Positions 9,987 to 20,298 are shown, counted from the stretch's first letter. The stretch: 64,000 nt of DNA from Rhizobium sp. NFR07 (GCF_900111905.1 NZ_FOKM01000006.1:248001-312000); one strand, 5' to 3'. The notes: a model not told the origin generated them from the letters alone. Made by a program: numbers and translations.

Positions 9987-10232
9987 GTTAACGGCCGGGC
10001 CCGATGCCGACATTGTGACGGATTTAGACAAATCAATTTCGCTTGACACGGAGCGTGTAACGCAGCCGCGCATAGCGCGTAAGTCGATAGGATTGCGAAG
10101 GTTTTTCTCTAAATGCGGCTCTTACAGTTGAAACTTGCCTCGACAGTTTGAGCGCATGCACTACCTATGCTGATCGATCCGCCACCGAACGCGCCGGCGT
10201 CAAGACCGGCCCGCCAGTCTAGGGAAGCTCCA

Positions 10233-11144
10233 ATGTCGTTCACGAAGAAATTTGCAGGCCTCTTGTTTGCCCTGTCCATGACGGCCACGGCCGCCTCGGC
10301 CCAGGTCGTCGTCTCCTCCAAGATCGACACCGAGGGCGGCGTGCTTGGCAACATCATCCTGTCGGTCCTGCAGGCCAACGACATCGAGGCCACCGACCGA
10401 ATCCAGCTCGGCGCGACACCGGTTCTGCGCAAGGCGATCACCGCCGGCGAGATCGACATCTATCCTGAATATACCGGCAATGGCGCCTTCTTCTTCGAAA
10501 AGGCCGACGATCCGGCCTGGAAGGACCCGGCCAAGGCTTATGAGACGGTGAAGAAGCTCGATCTCGATGCCAACAAGATCGTCTGGCTGACGCCGTCGCC
10601 CGCCAACAACACCTGGGGCATCGCCGTTCGCCAGGATATCGCCCAGGAAAACAACCTCAAGACGCTGTCCGATTTCGGCAAGTTCATTGCCGGCGGCGGC
10701 AAGATCGTGCTCGCCGCGTCCTCGGAATTCGTCAACTCGGCCGCCGCCCTGCCCGCCTTCCAGACGACCTACGGGTTCAAGCTGAATTCGGACCAGCTGA
10801 TCACGCTGTCCGGCGGTGACACCGCCGCCACGATTGCGGCAGCGGCCAATGAAACCAACGGAGCCAATGCGGCGATGGTCTACGGCACCGATGGCGGTAT
10901 CGCACCGTCCGGCCTCGTTGTGCTGGAAGACGACAAGAAGGTCCAGCCGGTCTATCAGCCTGCACCGATCATCCGCCAGGAAACGCTCAAGAAGAACCCG
11001 AAGATCGAGGAACTGCTGAAGCCGGTCTTCGAAAAGCTCGACCTCGTGACGCTGCAGGAGCTGAACGGTCGCGTTCAGGTGGGCGGCGAGCCGGCCAAGG
11101 CCGTTGCCGAGGATTTTCTCAAGAAGAACGGCTTTCTGAAGTAA
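10233..11144 (+). CDS. osmF: Glycine betaine/compatible-solute ABC transporter periplasmic binding protein (OsmF/YehZ type)
   Basis: The periplasmic receptor of a quaternary-amine/osmoprotectant importer of the OpuAC family. It has about 303 residues with signal peptide MSFTKKFAGLLFALSMTA and a likely cut after ASA. The mature protein begins QVVVSSKIDTEGGVLGNI and contains EIDIYPEYTGN and WLTPSPANNTWGIA, typical of YehZ/OsmF proteins. The ATG at 10233 is chosen because the signal peptide starts there; an earlier in-frame codon at 10167 would add an implausible proline-rich leader. It is the first gene of a four-gene operon in exactly the E. coli yehZ-Y-X-W order. Ligand specificity cannot be read from the sequence; E. 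coli YehZYXW binds betaine poorly. Confidence 0.9.
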   Translation: MSFTKKFAGLLFALSMTATAASAQVVVSSKIDTEGGVLGNIILSVLQANDIEATDRIQLGATPVLRKAITAGEIDIYPEYTGNGAFFFEKADDPAWKDPAKAYETVKKLDLDANKIVWLTPSPANNTWGIAVRQDIAQENNLKTLSDFGKFIAGGGKIVLAASSEFVNSAAALPAFQTTYGFKLNSDQLITLSGGDTAATIAAAANETNGANAAMVYGTDGGIAPSGLVVLEDDKKVQPVYQPAPIIRQETLKKNPKIEELLKPVFEKLDLVTLQELNGRVQVGGEPAKAVAEDFLKKNGFLK

Positions 11145-11186
11145 GCCACTGATACCATCAGGACACGAAGCGAAAGGTCGGGCACG

Positions 11187-12353
11187 TTGCGGATTGGGCT
11201 GGAAAAGACGGGCGTATTGATGGCCGCCTTCATTCTCGCCGCGACGTTTGCCCTGCCCTTCGTCGTGATCAAGCCGAACCGCATCCTCCAGGGACAAGGG
11301 CGTCTTCTGTTCGAATCTCTCCCCTCCTGGGCCGGGATCGGGCTGACCGCGGCGCTCGTGGCCATCGCGCTCTGCCTGATCGTCCGCCTGCCGTCGGCGA
11401 TGAAGCTCGTACTTGCGATGGCGGCGCTCGTCGCCACCGTTCTTGCGCTCGGCTGGGCCGCCCATACACAGCTGCCGCCTGGCAATACCTATGCCCGCGT
11501 GTCTCCCGGCTCCGGCCTGTGGGTTCTGCTTTTCGGTCTTTCACTTGCGGCCGTCGATGCGATCGCACGGCTCAAGCCATCGCCACAGTTTCGATTGCTG
11601 CTTCTCGTTGTCGCTATTGCGATCATCGGTGGCATATTCGCATCCGGTGTGCTTGCCGAAATCTCGGTGGCCAAGGAATATATCAACCGATCGCAGGCTT
11701 TCTGGGCGGAAATGTCCCGCCACGCGACCCTGGCTCTGGGCTCAATGGTATTGGCCTTCGTGATCGGCCTTCCGATCGGCATTATCTGCCATCGCGTCTC
11801 GTGGCTGCGTGCGGCGCTGCTCAACAGTCTCAATATTCTCCAGACCATCCCGTCGATCGCGCTGTTCGGCCTGCTCATCCTGCCGCTCGGATGGGTCGCG
11901 GCAAACGTGCCCGGCGCCTCGGCGGTCGGCATTTCCGGCATCGGCGTTGCCCCTGCGTTTGTCGCGCTTGTGCTCTATTCGCTGCTGCCGGTCGTCGCCA
12001 ACACGGTGGCGGGGCTGGAAAACGTGCCGCGTGAGGCAAATGACGCCGCCCGCGGGGCCGGCATGACCGACCTGCAGCGGCTCGTCTCGATCGAGTTTCC
12101 CCTCACCTTCCCGAGCCTGCTTGCCGCCATTCGCATCGTGCTCATCCAGAATATCGGCATGGCAACCATCGCAGCGCTGATCGGCGGCGGTGGCATGGGC
12201 GTCTTCGTCTTCCAGGGGCTTGGCCAGTCGGCCATGGACCTCGTGCTGCTCGGCGCGCTGCCGACCGTCGCCATGTCCTTCGTCGCCGCCATCGTGCTCG
12301 ATGCGCTGGTGGATTTCAGCAAAGCTCCCGGCACGGAGGCCCGTTCCGCATGA
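11187..12353 (+). CDS. yehY: Osmoprotectant ABC transporter permease YehY
   Basis: Inner-membrane permease of about 388 residues, close to the E. coli YehY length. The N-terminal half holds several membrane segments. The C-terminal half is the BPD_transp_1 domain with an EAA-like loop: ENVPREANDAARGAGMTDLQ followed by LVSIEFPLTFPSLLAAI. The listed start is a TTG at 11187 with AAAGG about 10 nt upstream; an ATG at 11220 is an alternative that would remove 11 residues. Its 3' end overlaps the ATPase gene by 4 nt. It would pair with YehW to form the heteromeric channel. Confidence 0.88.
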   Translation: MRIGLEKTGVLMAAFILAATFALPFVVIKPNRILQGQGRLLFESLPSWAGIGLTAALVAIALCLIVRLPSAMKLVLAMAALVATVLALGWAAHTQLPPGNTYARVSPGSGLWVLLFGLSLAAVDAIARLKPSPQFRLLLLVVAIAIIGGIFASGVLAEISVAKEYINRSQAFWAEMSRHATLALGSMVLAFVIGLPIGIICHRVSWLRAALLNSLNILQTIPSIALFGLLILPLGWVAANVPGASAVGISGIGVAPAFVALVLYSLLPVVANTVAGLENVPREANDAARGAGMTDLQRLVSIEFPLTFPSLLAAIRIVLIQNIGMATIAALIGGGGMGVFVFQGLGQSAMDLVLLGALPTVAMSFVAAIVLDALVDFSKAPGTEARSA

Positions 12354-13288
12354 TCGACATAAAATCCGTGACGAAGCGTTATGACGGCAAGGCCGTGGTC
12401 GACGACGTCTCCTTTTCCGTTCCGGAGGGATCGATCGCGGTCCTCGTCGGCACGTCCGGCTCCGGCAAGACGACGCTTCTGCGCATGATCAACCAGCTCG
12501 TTTCCCAGGACGAGGGCGAAATCCTCATCGACGGCGAGGACACGCGAACCATTGCCGGCCATGAGCTGCGCCGGCGGATCGGCTATGCGATCCAGGGGCA
12601 TGGCCTGTTTCCCCACCGCACGGTTGCGGAAAACATCGCAACCGTGCCGCGGCTGTTGAAGTGGGAGAAGTCGCGCGTCGATGCCAAGGTGAAGGAACTG
12701 CTCGACCTCTTCCAGCTCGATCCCGCGCTCTATGCCAACCGTTATCCGCATCAGCTTTCCGGCGGTCAGCAGCAGCGCGTCGGCGTTGCGCGGGCGCTCG
12801 CGGCGGAGCCGAAGATCCTGCTGATGGACGAGCCTTTTGGCGCGCTCGATCCGGTGCTTCGTGGCAAGGCGCAGGACGAGTTGCTGTCGATCCAGAAGCG
12901 TTTCGGTACGACCATCGTGATCGTTACCCACGACATCAACGAGGCGTTTCATCTGGGCGATACCATCGCCGTGATGGACAAGGGCAGATTGCTACAATAC
13001 GGCCACCCGCTCGAGCTGTTGAAGGCGCCGGCCACACCCTTCGTCGAAGGACTGGTCGGGACCTTCGACCGCCCATTCCGGCTTCTGTCGCTTGCGACTG
13101 TATCCACGGTCGTCGAGCCGGGCGAAGCCGGCGGCACACCGATCGAAGGCCACAAGACGCAGCAGGAGGCCTTGGCGGCGCTAATGTGGAGCGGCGCGGA
13201 TGCCCTGCCCGTCGTCTCCGAGGATGGCAAACCGCTCGGGCGCGTTCGGCTGCAAACCCTGCTCGGCCAGGCAGTCAGGCCGCAATGA
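12350..13288 (+). CDS. yehX: Osmoprotectant ABC transporter ATP-binding protein YehX
   Basis: Cytoplasmic ATPase of 312 residues. Walker A is GTSGSGKT (34-41), the Q-loop is in AIQGHGLFPHRT, the signature is LSGGQQQR (about 137-144) and Walker B is ILLMDEPFGALDP. A C-terminal extension of about 70 residues resembles a single degenerate CBS-like region (TQQEALAALMWSGADALPV), as in ProV/OpuAA-type ATPases, where such regions sense ionic strength. The gene overlaps yehY upstream and yehW downstream by 4 nt each, so the three proteins are probably made in a fixed ratio. Confidence 0.93.
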   Translation: MIDIKSVTKRYDGKAVVDDVSFSVPEGSIAVLVGTSGSGKTTLLRMINQLVSQDEGEILIDGEDTRTIAGHELRRRIGYAIQGHGLFPHRTVAENIATVPRLLKWEKSRVDAKVKELLDLFQLDPALYANRYPHQLSGGQQQRVGVARALAAEPKILLMDEPFGALDPVLRGKAQDELLSIQKRFGTTIVIVTHDINEAFHLGDTIAVMDKGRLLQYGHPLELLKAPATPFVEGLVGTFDRPFRLLSLATVSTVVEPGEAGGTPIEGHKTQQEALAALMWSGADALPVVSEDGKPLGRVRLQTLLGQAVRPQ

Positions 13289-14022
13289 GCATCTGGCGCC
13301 TTATCCCCCGCCTGATACTTCTGGTTCTGCTGATCGGCTTTCTCGCATCGCCGCAGAGCTTCGAATTCGTCTTCAAGCCGCTGGTTCAGGCCAATGCGCC
13401 GGCGATCTACAATCAGGGCAGCCTGGCGTCACTGACCTTTCTGCATGTGCGGATGGTGCTGTTCTCGACAGCGCTCGCCACCGTCGTCGCCGTTCTGCTG
13501 GCGGTTCTCGTCACCCGGCCCTTCGGCGCAGAGTTCCTGCCGCTCGCCCGCACCGTGGTCAATATCGGCCAGACCTTTCCGCCGGTCGCGGTTCTGGCAC
13601 TCGCCGTGCCCGCCATGGGCTTCGGCAATGGGCCGACACTGGTGGCGCTGTTTCTCTATGCGCTGCTGCCGATCTTCGAGAACACCATGACGGCGCTGAC
13701 GACGGTTCCGCAGAATGTCGCGGATGCCGCGAAGGGCAGCGGCATGAAACCGGCGCAGGTCTTCCGCCAGGTCGAGCTGCCGCTCAGCCTGCCGATGATC
13801 GTCGGCGGCATCAAGATTTCCACCGTCATCGGCTTCGGCACGGCGACGATCGGCTCGACGGTTGCGGCGAAAACACTCGGCGAGGTGATCATCGCCGGAC
13901 TGCAATCCAACAACCTCGCCTTCATCCTGCAGGGTGCGCTCCTTGTCGCGGCGCTCGCAATCCTTGTCTTCGACCTGCTGTCGATACTGGAACGATCATT
14001 GATGAAATGGAAGGCCGCCTAG
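13285..14022 (+). CDS. yehW: Osmoprotectant ABC transporter permease YehW
   Basis: Second permease subunit, 245 residues, close to E. coli YehW. It has an N-terminal helix (RLILLVLLIGFLAS), further membrane segments (VRMVLFSTALATVVAVLLAV, LVALFLYALLPIF) and an EAA loop in VPQNVADAAKGSGMKPAQ. The ATG at 13285 overlaps the yehX stop as ATGA; the frame is also open far upstream, but that part is an out-of-frame reading of yehX. It is the last gene of the operon. Confidence 0.92.
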   Translation: MSIWRLIPRLILLVLLIGFLASPQSFEFVFKPLVQANAPAIYNQGSLASLTFLHVRMVLFSTALATVVAVLLAVLVTRPFGAEFLPLARTVVNIGQTFPPVAVLALAVPAMGFGNGPTLVALFLYALLPIFENTMTALTTVPQNVADAAKGSGMKPAQVFRQVELPLSLPMIVGGIKISTVIGFGTATIGSTVAAKTLGEVIIAGLQSNNLAFILQGALLVAALAILVFDLLSILERSLMKWKAA

Positions 14023-14073
14023 ACCCAGACAAAGTCAGCGGTTGGCTATCCCTACCGCCTACCTGGCATCATC

Positions 14074-14090
14074 CTCGCCCTTATGGCGAG
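14074..14090 (+). terminator. Hairpin downstream of yehW, possible terminator
   Basis: CTCGCC (14074-14079) pairs with GGCGAG (14085-14090) across a 5-nt loop, 52 nt after the yehW stop, followed by ATTCTGTCC. The U-tract is weak, so termination is inferred from position only. Confidence 0.35.
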
Positions 14091-14180
14091 ATTCTGTCCA
14101 CGTCAAGAAAAGCGAGGCAGGAGTAGATGCTCGAGACGAGCCCGTGCATGACGATAGGTCGGGGATTCTCTAATGAGATA

Positions 14181-14202
14181 GCCGGCCTCGAGCGAGGCCG
14201 GC
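14181..14202 (-). terminator. Hairpin downstream of the ftsK-like gene, probable terminator
   Basis: GCCGGCCT (14181-14188) pairs with AGGCCGGC (14195-14202) around a 6-nt loop, 7 nt beyond the stop codon of the minus-strand ftsK-like gene. The following minus-strand sequence TATCTCATTAG has few Ts. It lies between convergent genes, so it could serve both strands. Confidence 0.5.
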
Positions 14203-14209
14203 CGAGACG

Positions 14210-16735
14210 TCATTCTTCGCTCGTGCGCTGCGCCTGCTGGCCCAGGATCTCTCGCTTGCCGACATGGTTGGGAGCGCCGACCAGGCCTTCCTGTTCCATC
14301 CGTTCCACCAGCGAGGCGGCGCGGTTGTAGCCGATCGATAGGCGGCGCTGGATGTAGGAGGTCGAGCACTTCTTGTCGCGCTGGACGACCTTGACGGCAC
14401 GCTCGTAGAGATCGTCGCCGTTGTCTTCCGCACCCATCGACGTCTGGTCGAAGACGGCCGCATCCTCTTCCTCGTCCGTCGCGTCCTCTTCCGAATCCTC
14501 GGTAACGCTGCCGAGATAGGATGGCTGGCCCTGCGTCTTCAGATGCGCGACGACCTTTTCCACCTCGTAATCCGAGACGAAGGGGCCGTGGACACGGGAG
14601 ATACGCCCGCCACCCTTCATGTGCAGCATGTCGCCCTGGCCGAGAAGGTGCTCTGCACCCTGCTCGCCGAGGATTGTGCGGCTGTCGATCTTCGACGTGA
14701 CCTGGAAGGAGATGCGTGTCGGGAAGTTCGCCTTGATCGTGCCGGTGATGACATCGACCGAGGGACGCTGTGTCGCCATGATCAAGTGGATGCCCGCGGC
14801 ACGCGCCATCTGCGCCAGCCGCTGGACAGCGCCTTCGATCTCCTTACCTGCAACCATCATCAGGTCGGCCATTTCATCGATAATGACGACGATGTAGGGC
14901 AGCGCGGTTAGATCGAGCGCCTGTTCCTCGAAGATCTGCTCACCGGTGCTGCGGTCGAAACCGACCGGCACGCTGAGCATGATCGTTTCACCTCGACTGC
15001 GCGCTTCGGAGACACGGGCATTGAAGCCGTCGATATTGCGGACGTTGAGCCGCGACATCTTGCGATAACGGTCCTCCATCTCGCGCACGGCCCATTTCAG
15101 CGCCAGGACGGCCTTCTTCGGGTCGGTGACGACGGGCGTCAAAAGGTGCGGGATGCCATCATAGACGGAAAGTTCCAGCATCTTCGGATCGACCATGATC
15201 AACCGGCATTCTTCCGGGCGAAGATGGTAGAGCAGCGACAGGATCATCGTGTTGATGGCAACCGACTTGCCGGAGCCGGTGGTGCCGGCGACGAGAAGAT
15301 GCGGCATCTTGGCGAGTTCTGCGATCACCGGTTCGCCGCCGATCGTCTTGCCGAGGCAGAGCGGCAGGCGATAATCGGTGCCGATATAGGAATTGCTCTC
15401 GACCAGTTCGCGCAGATAGACGGTCTCGCGCTCGGCATTCGGCAGTTCGATGCCGATGACATTGCGGCCCGGGATGACCGCGACACGGGCCGACAGCGCC
15501 GACATCGAGCGTGCGATATCGTCGGACAGGTTCATCACGCGGGAGGACTTTACGCCCGGTGCCGGGGCGAATTCATAAAGCGTCACGACCGGGCCGGGGC
15601 GCACGTCGATGATCTCGCCCTTGACGCCGAAATCCTCAAGAATGCTTTCGAGAAGGCCGGCGCTCTGTTCGAGCGCTTCCTGGCTCATCGTCTGTTCTTC
15701 GCGCGGTGCCGGCGGCTGCAGAAGATCGATATCCGGGAAAGTATAGTCTTCGGCAAATTGCAGGACACGCGGCTTGCGGGCGACCGGCGGCGCTGCCGCC
15801 ATCTCGATCGACGGCACGACCGGTGCGGCCTCGACGACCTCCGGCTCGACATTCACCTGCGCTTCAACGACCGGCAGCGGCTGAGGTTCGACATGGATCG
15901 GCGCAGGCGTCCATTCGCGGATAGCCACCTGACGGTACAGATGGATTGCGGAAGCCTCTTCCCGCTGGACAGACGCCGGGAGCGGGGCCTGTACGACGGG
16001 TGCCTGAACGGGAGCGGGCGCCGGCGGCACGAAGCGCTTGACCGTGGGCGCCAATGCGGCCGGTTTGCGGGGGGCCGGAGCAGGAGCTGACGGCAACGAA
16101 CGGGCCGTGATCTTCGCTTCAACATTTTCGGATGCGCCGAGGCTCATCATCTCCCAGATCAGGTGATCGGGGATTGACGTCATGCGGCGGGAGGGCGTCG
16201 CCTGCGCAGCACTGGCGACAGGTTCGGCCGGCATGACCGGCTGCTGCCGGAGAGGCTGCTCGACAAGCCGCTGAACGGCCGCATCGATGGGCTGGGAGAT
16301 CGGAGCTGCGTTTTCGCCCGCGGCAAATGCCTGGACGATCCGGCGCTGGAGATTGTTCACCTGAAAACCTGCATGGATATGAGTGTGCGTCGGCTGAGCC
16401 CGACCTGCGGGCAAAGCCACGGTATGCGACGGATGGACAGGCGTGACGATCGCCTGCTCCGCATCCGGCTCCCCGGCAGCCACTTCAGCTTCCGCCTTGG
16501 ACGGGCTGCGGCCCGGCGTGCGGGTGAAGCGGACATTGGGGCCGAGGATGAAGGCACGCTGCCAGGTCGGAAGCTTGTCCGGGTCGAGCTCGACTGCCGG
16601 GATCGGCTCGGGCAAGGGCAGCGGATGATCAGGATCATTGGCCGCGACGAACTCCTGTTCGTTGCTCCAATTTGTGCTGTCGATCGGGGAAATGTCTTTG
16701 CGGGAAGGCGGGAAATTCATGCTACGCGAAACCAT
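14210..16735 (-). CDS. FtsK/SpoIIIE-family DNA translocase without the N-terminal membrane domain
   Basis: About 841 residues. Residues 1-340 are hydrophilic and rich in Pro, Ala, Val and Gln, with no membrane helices. Canonical FtsK instead has four transmembrane segments there. The motor follows from about residue 350: Walker [13 protein letters not shown] near 485, [19 protein letters not shown], Walker [13 protein letters not shown], and [20 protein letters not shown]. The C-terminal gamma winged helix ([20 protein letters not shown], about 790-825) is the part that reads KOPS-type polar sequences in FtsK. An acidic linker ([14 protein letters not shown]) separates motor and gamma domain. 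The start is ambiguous: ATG 16735, ATG 16720 or TTG 16738, none with a strong ribosome binding site. It stands alone between convergent yeh and codirectional dctD. It is likely a soluble paralogue for chromosome or replicon segregation; its membrane recruitment is unknown. Confidence 0.88.
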   Translation of the reverse strand: MVSRSMNFPPSRKDISPIDSTNWSNEQEFVAANDPDHPLPLPEPIPAVELDPDKLPTWQRAFILGPNVRFTRTPGRSPSKAEAEVAAGEPDAEQAIVTPVHPSHTVALPAGRAQPTHTHIHAGFQVNNLQRRIVQAFAAGENAAPISQPIDAAVQRLVEQPLRQQPVMPAEPVASAAQATPSRRMTSIPDHLIWEMMSLGASENVEAKITARSLPSAPAPAPRKPAALAPTVKRFVPPAPAPVQAPVVQAPLPASVQREEASAIHLYRQVAIREWTPAPIHVEPQPLPVVEAQVNVEPEVVEAAPVVPSIEMAAAPPVARKPRVLQFAEDYTFPDIDLLQPPAPREEQTMSQEALEQSAGLLESILEDFGVKGEIIDVRPGPVVTLYEFAPAPGVKSSRVMNLSDDIARSMSALSARVAVIPGRNVIGIELPNAERETVYLRELVESNSYIGTDYRLPLCLGKTIGGEPVIAELAKMPHLLVAGTTGSGKSVAINTMILSLLYHLRPEECRLIMVDPKMLELSVYDGIPHLLTPVVTDPKKAVLALKWAVREMEDRYRKMSRLNVRNIDGFNARVSEARSRGETIMLSVPVGFDRSTGEQIFEEQALDLTALPYIVVIIDEMADLMMVAGKEIEGAVQRLAQMARAAGIHLIMATQRPSVDVITGTIKANFPTRISFQVTSKIDSRTILGEQGAEHLLGQGDMLHMKGGGRISRVHGPFVSDYEVEKVVAHLKTQGQPSYLGSVTEDSEEDATDEEEDAAVFDQTSMGAEDNGDDLYERAVKVVQRDKKCSTSYIQRRLSIGYNRAASLVERMEQEGLVGAPNHVGKREILGQQAQRTSEE

Positions 16736-16892
16736 CAAACAACGTGTTCACACCAGCCCCTGTTAATAAAATGCAAACCTTAACCAGGTGTTTCCGCGGC
16801 GCGATTTTCAGCGTTCATTTCAGAACACATAGGCATGAAGAGCTGGTAGCGGCACGTGTCAGAACCGAATTAAATTAAATCTTATCAATATC

Positions 16893-18242
16893 TTATCGTC
16901 GTTCCGCATATTCGCTGCGAACAATTCCGTGGCGCTGCAGCTTGTCGTAAAATGTCTTGCGCGGAATACCGAGTGCGGCAATCGTTTGCTGCACGTCGCC
17001 GCCGCACTCGGTCAGCGTTTCGCGGATGATATCAGCCTCGAAGCGCTCCAGCCGGTCTGGCAAGGAGCTCGACCCCATCGGCAGGATGGGCTTGGCAGGC
17101 ACCGGCTCCGAGGGCTCCAGGCCGAGGACGAACCGCTCCGCATAATGGGAGAGCTCGCGGACATTGCCCGGCCATGGGTGATCGCGCAGATGGCCGAGGA
17201 CCGCATGGGGAGCGATCGGCACCTCACGGTCGAAGCGACGGCTGGCCTTCCTGGCGAAATAATTGAAAAGAAGGGGGATGTCCTCCTTTCGCTCCCGCAA
17301 CGGAGGAATTGTCAGCGTCACGACGTTCAAACGGTAATAGAGGTCTTCGCGAAAGATCGCCCGCTGGTCCGGCTGGCCGAGATCGACCTTGGAGGCTGCG
17401 ACCACGCGCAGGTCGACCGGGCGCACCTCGTTGGTGCCGAGCGGTGTCACTTCGCGCATTTCGAGAACACGCAGCATCTGCACTTGGGTGGACAGCGGCA
17501 TGCTCTCGATTTCGTCGAGGAAGAGCGTGCCGCCGCTCGAATGCTCGATGCGGCCGACACGCTTCTTCTGCGCGCCGGTAAAGGCGCCCGCTTCGTGGCC
17601 GAAAAGCTCGCTCTCGATCACCTGGTCCGGCAGCGCGCCGCAGTTCAGCGCGACGAAATTACCGCCCGACCTGCGGCTCCACGCATGCAGCGCACCGGCA
17701 ACGACCTCCTTGCCGCTGCCCGTCTCGCCGGTGACGAGAACATCCACGTCAGTGTCTGCTATCTGGCGCAGCATATGTCGCAGCCGTTCCATCACCGGGG
17801 TCTGGCCGATCAGCGGAAAACCGTCATCGTCGCCATCCCGCTCGGCCGACCGCAGCCGACGGTTCTCCATGATGAGGCCGCGCTTTTCCGCCGCATGGCG
17901 AACGCATTGGACAAGGCGTTCGGCGGGAAACGGCTTGGCGAGGAAATCATAGGCGCCGTCCTGGATGGCCTTCACGGCCATCGGAATGTCTCCGTGGCCC
18001 GTCATCAGCACGATGGGCAATTCGCGGTCGAAACTTGAGATGCGCTCGAACAGTTGAAGCCCGTCCATGCCGGGCATTCGGATATCGGTCACGACGACAC
18101 CCGGAAACGTCTCGTCCAACTGTGCCAGGGCTTCGCCGGCGGACGAAAAGGGTCGGACATCAAAACCAGCGAGGCTCAACGTCTGGCCCGTCGCCCGCAA
18201 CAGATCCTTGTCGTCGTCGATGAGAAATACCGGCGCGGTCAT
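16893..18242 (-). CDS. dctD: C4-dicarboxylate transport response regulator DctD (sigma-54 activator)
   Basis: NtrC-family activator of 449 residues. The receiver domain (1-120) has acidic pocket DDD at 9-11 and phospho-acceptor D53 in [10 protein letters not shown]. The AAA+ domain (about 145-375) has Walker A GETGSGKE and the sigma-54 contact motif GAFTGA near residue 217. A Fis-type HTH follows at the C-terminus ([22 protein letters not shown]). The start overlaps the dctB stop by 4 nt. DctD should activate dctA from the upstream repeats and the -24/-12 promoter described below. Identity is well supported by the domain set plus dctB and dctA linkage. Confidence 0.95.
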   Translation of the reverse strand: MTAPVFLIDDDKDLLRATGQTLSLAGFDVRPFSSAGEALAQLDETFPGVVVTDIRMPGMDGLQLFERISSFDRELPIVLMTGHGDIPMAVKAIQDGAYDFLAKPFPAERLVQCVRHAAEKRGLIMENRRLRSAERDGDDDGFPLIGQTPVMERLRHMLRQIADTDVDVLVTGETGSGKEVVAGALHAWSRRSGGNFVALNCGALPDQVIESELFGHEAGAFTGAQKKRVGRIEHSSGGTLFLDEIESMPLSTQVQMLRVLEMREVTPLGTNEVRPVDLRVVAASKVDLGQPDQRAIFREDLYYRLNVVTLTIPPLRERKEDIPLLFNYFARKASRRFDREVPIAPHAVLGHLRDHPWPGNVRELSHYAERFVLGLEPSEPVPAKPILPMGSSSLPDRLERFEADIIRETLTECGGDVQQTIAALGIPRKTFYDKLQRHGIVRSEYAERR

Positions 18243-20101
18243 TGCTCAGCCCTTTTCAGATGAACGTCGAAGCGGGTGCCACCGTCTCCGGTCTCGACCG
18301 TCAGTCTGCCGCCATAATCCGCCACGATGTCCTTGCAGATCACTAGACCGAGCCCGAGGCCGGTATCCTTCGAAGAATTGAACGGCTGGAACAGTTCGGC
18401 GAGAATATCCGTCGCGATACCCGGTCCGTTGTCGGCCACCGTGATGGCGACATCCTTCGCTGAAGCGACTGCCGAAACTGTGACCCGACCACCGCCGGCG
18501 CGCCCCTCCACCGCCTCCAGCGCGTTCTGCAGGAGGTTGATGAAGACCTGCTCCAGCCGCAGCCGGCTGCCCATGACCTTCAGGTCATCCGGAATCCTGT
18601 CGATGGTCAGCATGTCGAGCGAGCCGGTGAACCGGCTTTTCAGCAGCATGACGGCACCCTCCAGCACTTCTCCGAGCGGCACGGGTTCGGCCGCTGTCCG
18701 CCCCCGCCGGGCAAGCGCCTTCAAGTCATCAGTGATCGCGCCGATCCGGTCCGTCAGCCCGGCGATAAGGCCGAGATTTTCCTTTAGCGGCTTTACCTGC
18801 TGTCGCTCCAGAAAAACCTTGGAGTTGTCGGCATAGGCCCTGATCGTGGCGACCGGCTGGTTGATCTCGTGGGCGACCCCTGCAGCCACCTGGCCGAGAA
18901 TGGCCAACCGGTTGGCCTGCACCAGATCCTGCTGCACCGCCTGAAGCTTGGTTTCGGTCGTGCGGTGGTTGGAAATTTCCGCCTGCAGGCTGTCGCGGGT
19001 GAGGCTAAGGTCGCGGGTTCTCTCCACGACCCGCCGCTCGAGTTCTTCCCGCGCAGCCTTCTGCTGTACCATCGCCATCTCGGCCATCTGCCGGCGCCGG
19101 ATCCAGATGGCAGCGACCGCGAACAGGACTAGCAGCGCCAATACGCCGAGCAGCCTGAATTCCCGCATATCTGCGGCCACGGCCCCGTCGATCGGAAGAA
19201 GATATTGGAAACTCCAGTCGGTGGAGGCAACCGGTACCATGATCTGCAGATAACGAACCGCGCCGCCGCCGGGGAGGAAAACGCGGACGATCGAGGCGTC
19301 CGACGCCAGCGTTTCGAGCTGAACGAGCGGCAGCGGCACGAGCGGCGCATCGCCGAACTGCAGGCTGTCGCGGATGGACGCCAGGTTCGACGAGGGCAGC
19401 GGTTCGGTGGTCATGAAGCGCCAGGACGGCACGCTGGTGATCAGCACGACATGATTGTCGTCGGTGACGAAGGAGGGCCGTTGCGTATCGCGCCAGTCAG
19501 CCTCCAGCTGGTCGAACTCCATCTTGGCAACGACCACACCGAGCGGTTTTTCCGCCGATCCGACCCGGTGGGAAATATAGAGGCCCGGCCGGTTGCTGAC
19601 GGAGCCGAGCGCGAAGTGCTCGCCGCCCCCTTCCTTCATTCCGCGCGAAAAATAGCTCCGGAACGTATAGTCGTTGCCGACGAAACTCTTTTCCTCACGC
19701 CAGTTGCTGGCCGAGATCGCGATGCCGTCGGCACCGACGACGTAAATCACGGCTGCCTTGGTCGGCGCGATCAGATCCTCCAGCTTGCGGCTAAGGGCGG
19801 TTCTCACGGCAGGATCATTGCTGGACAATGCATCCTCGACGTCGCGATCCCGGGCCAGCAGCAGCGGTAGCGCCCTGGGACGCTCCAGAACCGCGCGCAG
19901 CAGCGCCACCTTCAGGTTGGCCTCCGTCCTGCCCTGGGCCGACAAGGCGGACAGAGCCGTCGCCCGGCCATAAACGCCGGCGATATAAAAAACTGCAGCA
20001 CAGGCGACCAGAGCGGCAAGACCGAAGACGATCCAGGTGCGCCGCGTTGAGCGACTATGCTCGATAGGTTGATTATCTGACACGACGACACTTGAGCACA
20101 A
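18239..20101 (-). CDS. dctB: C4-dicarboxylate sensor histidine kinase DctB
   Basis: Membrane sensor kinase of about 615-620 residues, matching rhizobial DctB. A first membrane helix ([18 protein letters not shown], about 25-42) is followed by a periplasmic double-Cache sensor of about 260 residues. A second helix ([18 protein letters not shown]) comes next, then a coiled segment. HisKA holds the phospho-accepting histidine in [11 protein letters not shown] (about 411), and HATPase_c has DNGPGI and [13 protein letters not shown]. The coordinates use a TTG at 20101; a GTG at 20083 would give a protein six residues shorter, and neither has a good ribosome binding site. The start region overlaps the putative DctD binding repeats of the divergent dctA promoter. 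Confidence 0.94.
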   Translation of the reverse strand: MCSSVVVSDNQPIEHSRSTRRTWIVFGLAALVACAAVFYIAGVYGRATALSALSAQGRTEANLKVALLRAVLERPRALPLLLARDRDVEDALSSNDPAVRTALSRKLEDLIAPTKAAVIYVVGADGIAISASNWREEKSFVGNDYTFRSYFSRGMKEGGGEHFALGSVSNRPGLYISHRVGSAEKPLGVVVAKMEFDQLEADWRDTQRPSFVTDDNHVVLITSVPSWRFMTTEPLPSSNLASIRDSLQFGDAPLVPLPLVQLETLASDASIVRVFLPGGGAVRYLQIMVPVASTDWSFQYLLPIDGAVAADMREFRLLGVLALLVLFAVAAIWIRRRQMAEMAMVQQKAAREELERRVVERTRDLSLTRDSLQAEISNHRTTETKLQAVQQDLVQANRLAILGQVAAGVAHEINQPVATIRAYADNSKVFLERQQVKPLKENLGLIAGLTDRIGAITDDLKALARRGRTAAEPVPLGEVLEGAVMLLKSRFTGSLDMLTIDRIPDDLKVMGSRLRLEQVFINLLQNALEAVEGRAGGGRVTVSAVASAKDVAITVADNGPGIATDILAELFQPFNSSKDTGLGLGLVICKDIVADYGGRLTVETGDGGTRFDVHLKRAEQ

Positions 20102-20143
20102 ATCCGCACATCGCGCAAATATCTTCGTGCGAAAATCCGCTCA
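20093..20143. promoter_or_regulatory. Putative tandem DctD upstream activating sequences
   Basis: Two related imperfect palindromes, TGAGCACAAATCCGCACA (20093-20110) and TCGTGCGAAAATCCGCTCA (20125-20143), share AATCCGC at a 33-bp interval, about three helical turns. They end 72 bp before the sigma-54 promoter of dctA. Tandem DctD sites at such a distance are known upstream of rhizobial dctA. They also cover the dctB start region. Confidence 0.6.
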
Positions 20144-20215
20144 TATCGTGCTCCATAAATGACCACCGGTTATTTAAACGATTGAAATCAAGACTTTATG
20201 CCGCACGTTCAAAAC

Positions 20216-20231
20216 TGGCACGCTGCTTGCT
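20216..20231 (+). promoter_or_regulatory. Sigma-54 (-24/-12) promoter of dctA
   Basis: TGGCACGCTGCTTGCT matches the consensus TGGCACGnnnnTTGCW at every defined position. It lies 68 bp upstream of the dctA start and downstream of the putative DctD repeats, next to the genes for the cognate sigma-54 activator. Confidence 0.92.
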
Positions 20232-20298
20232 GTCCTCGTTCTGACATCAATGCGCCCGGGAAGAGCCAATAGTTGGTTGAGGCGCGATGGAGGACATA

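Noticed and set aside
10043..10076. TTGACA at 10043-10048 as a full promoter for osmF
   Set aside because: No acceptable -10 hexamer lies 15-19 nt downstream; the nearest CATAGC is 22 nt away.
12661..13284. Upstream extension of the yehW frame to a 453-residue protein
   Set aside because: The extra part is an out-of-frame reading of yehX; the ATG at 13285 overlaps the yehX stop and starts the conserved permease.
14210..16735. FtsK-like gene regarded as truncated or decayed
   Set aside because: Motor and gamma domains are complete and the 340-residue hydrophilic N-terminal region is an intact reading frame. dctD ends only about 160 bp upstream, with no remnant membrane-coding sequence in between.
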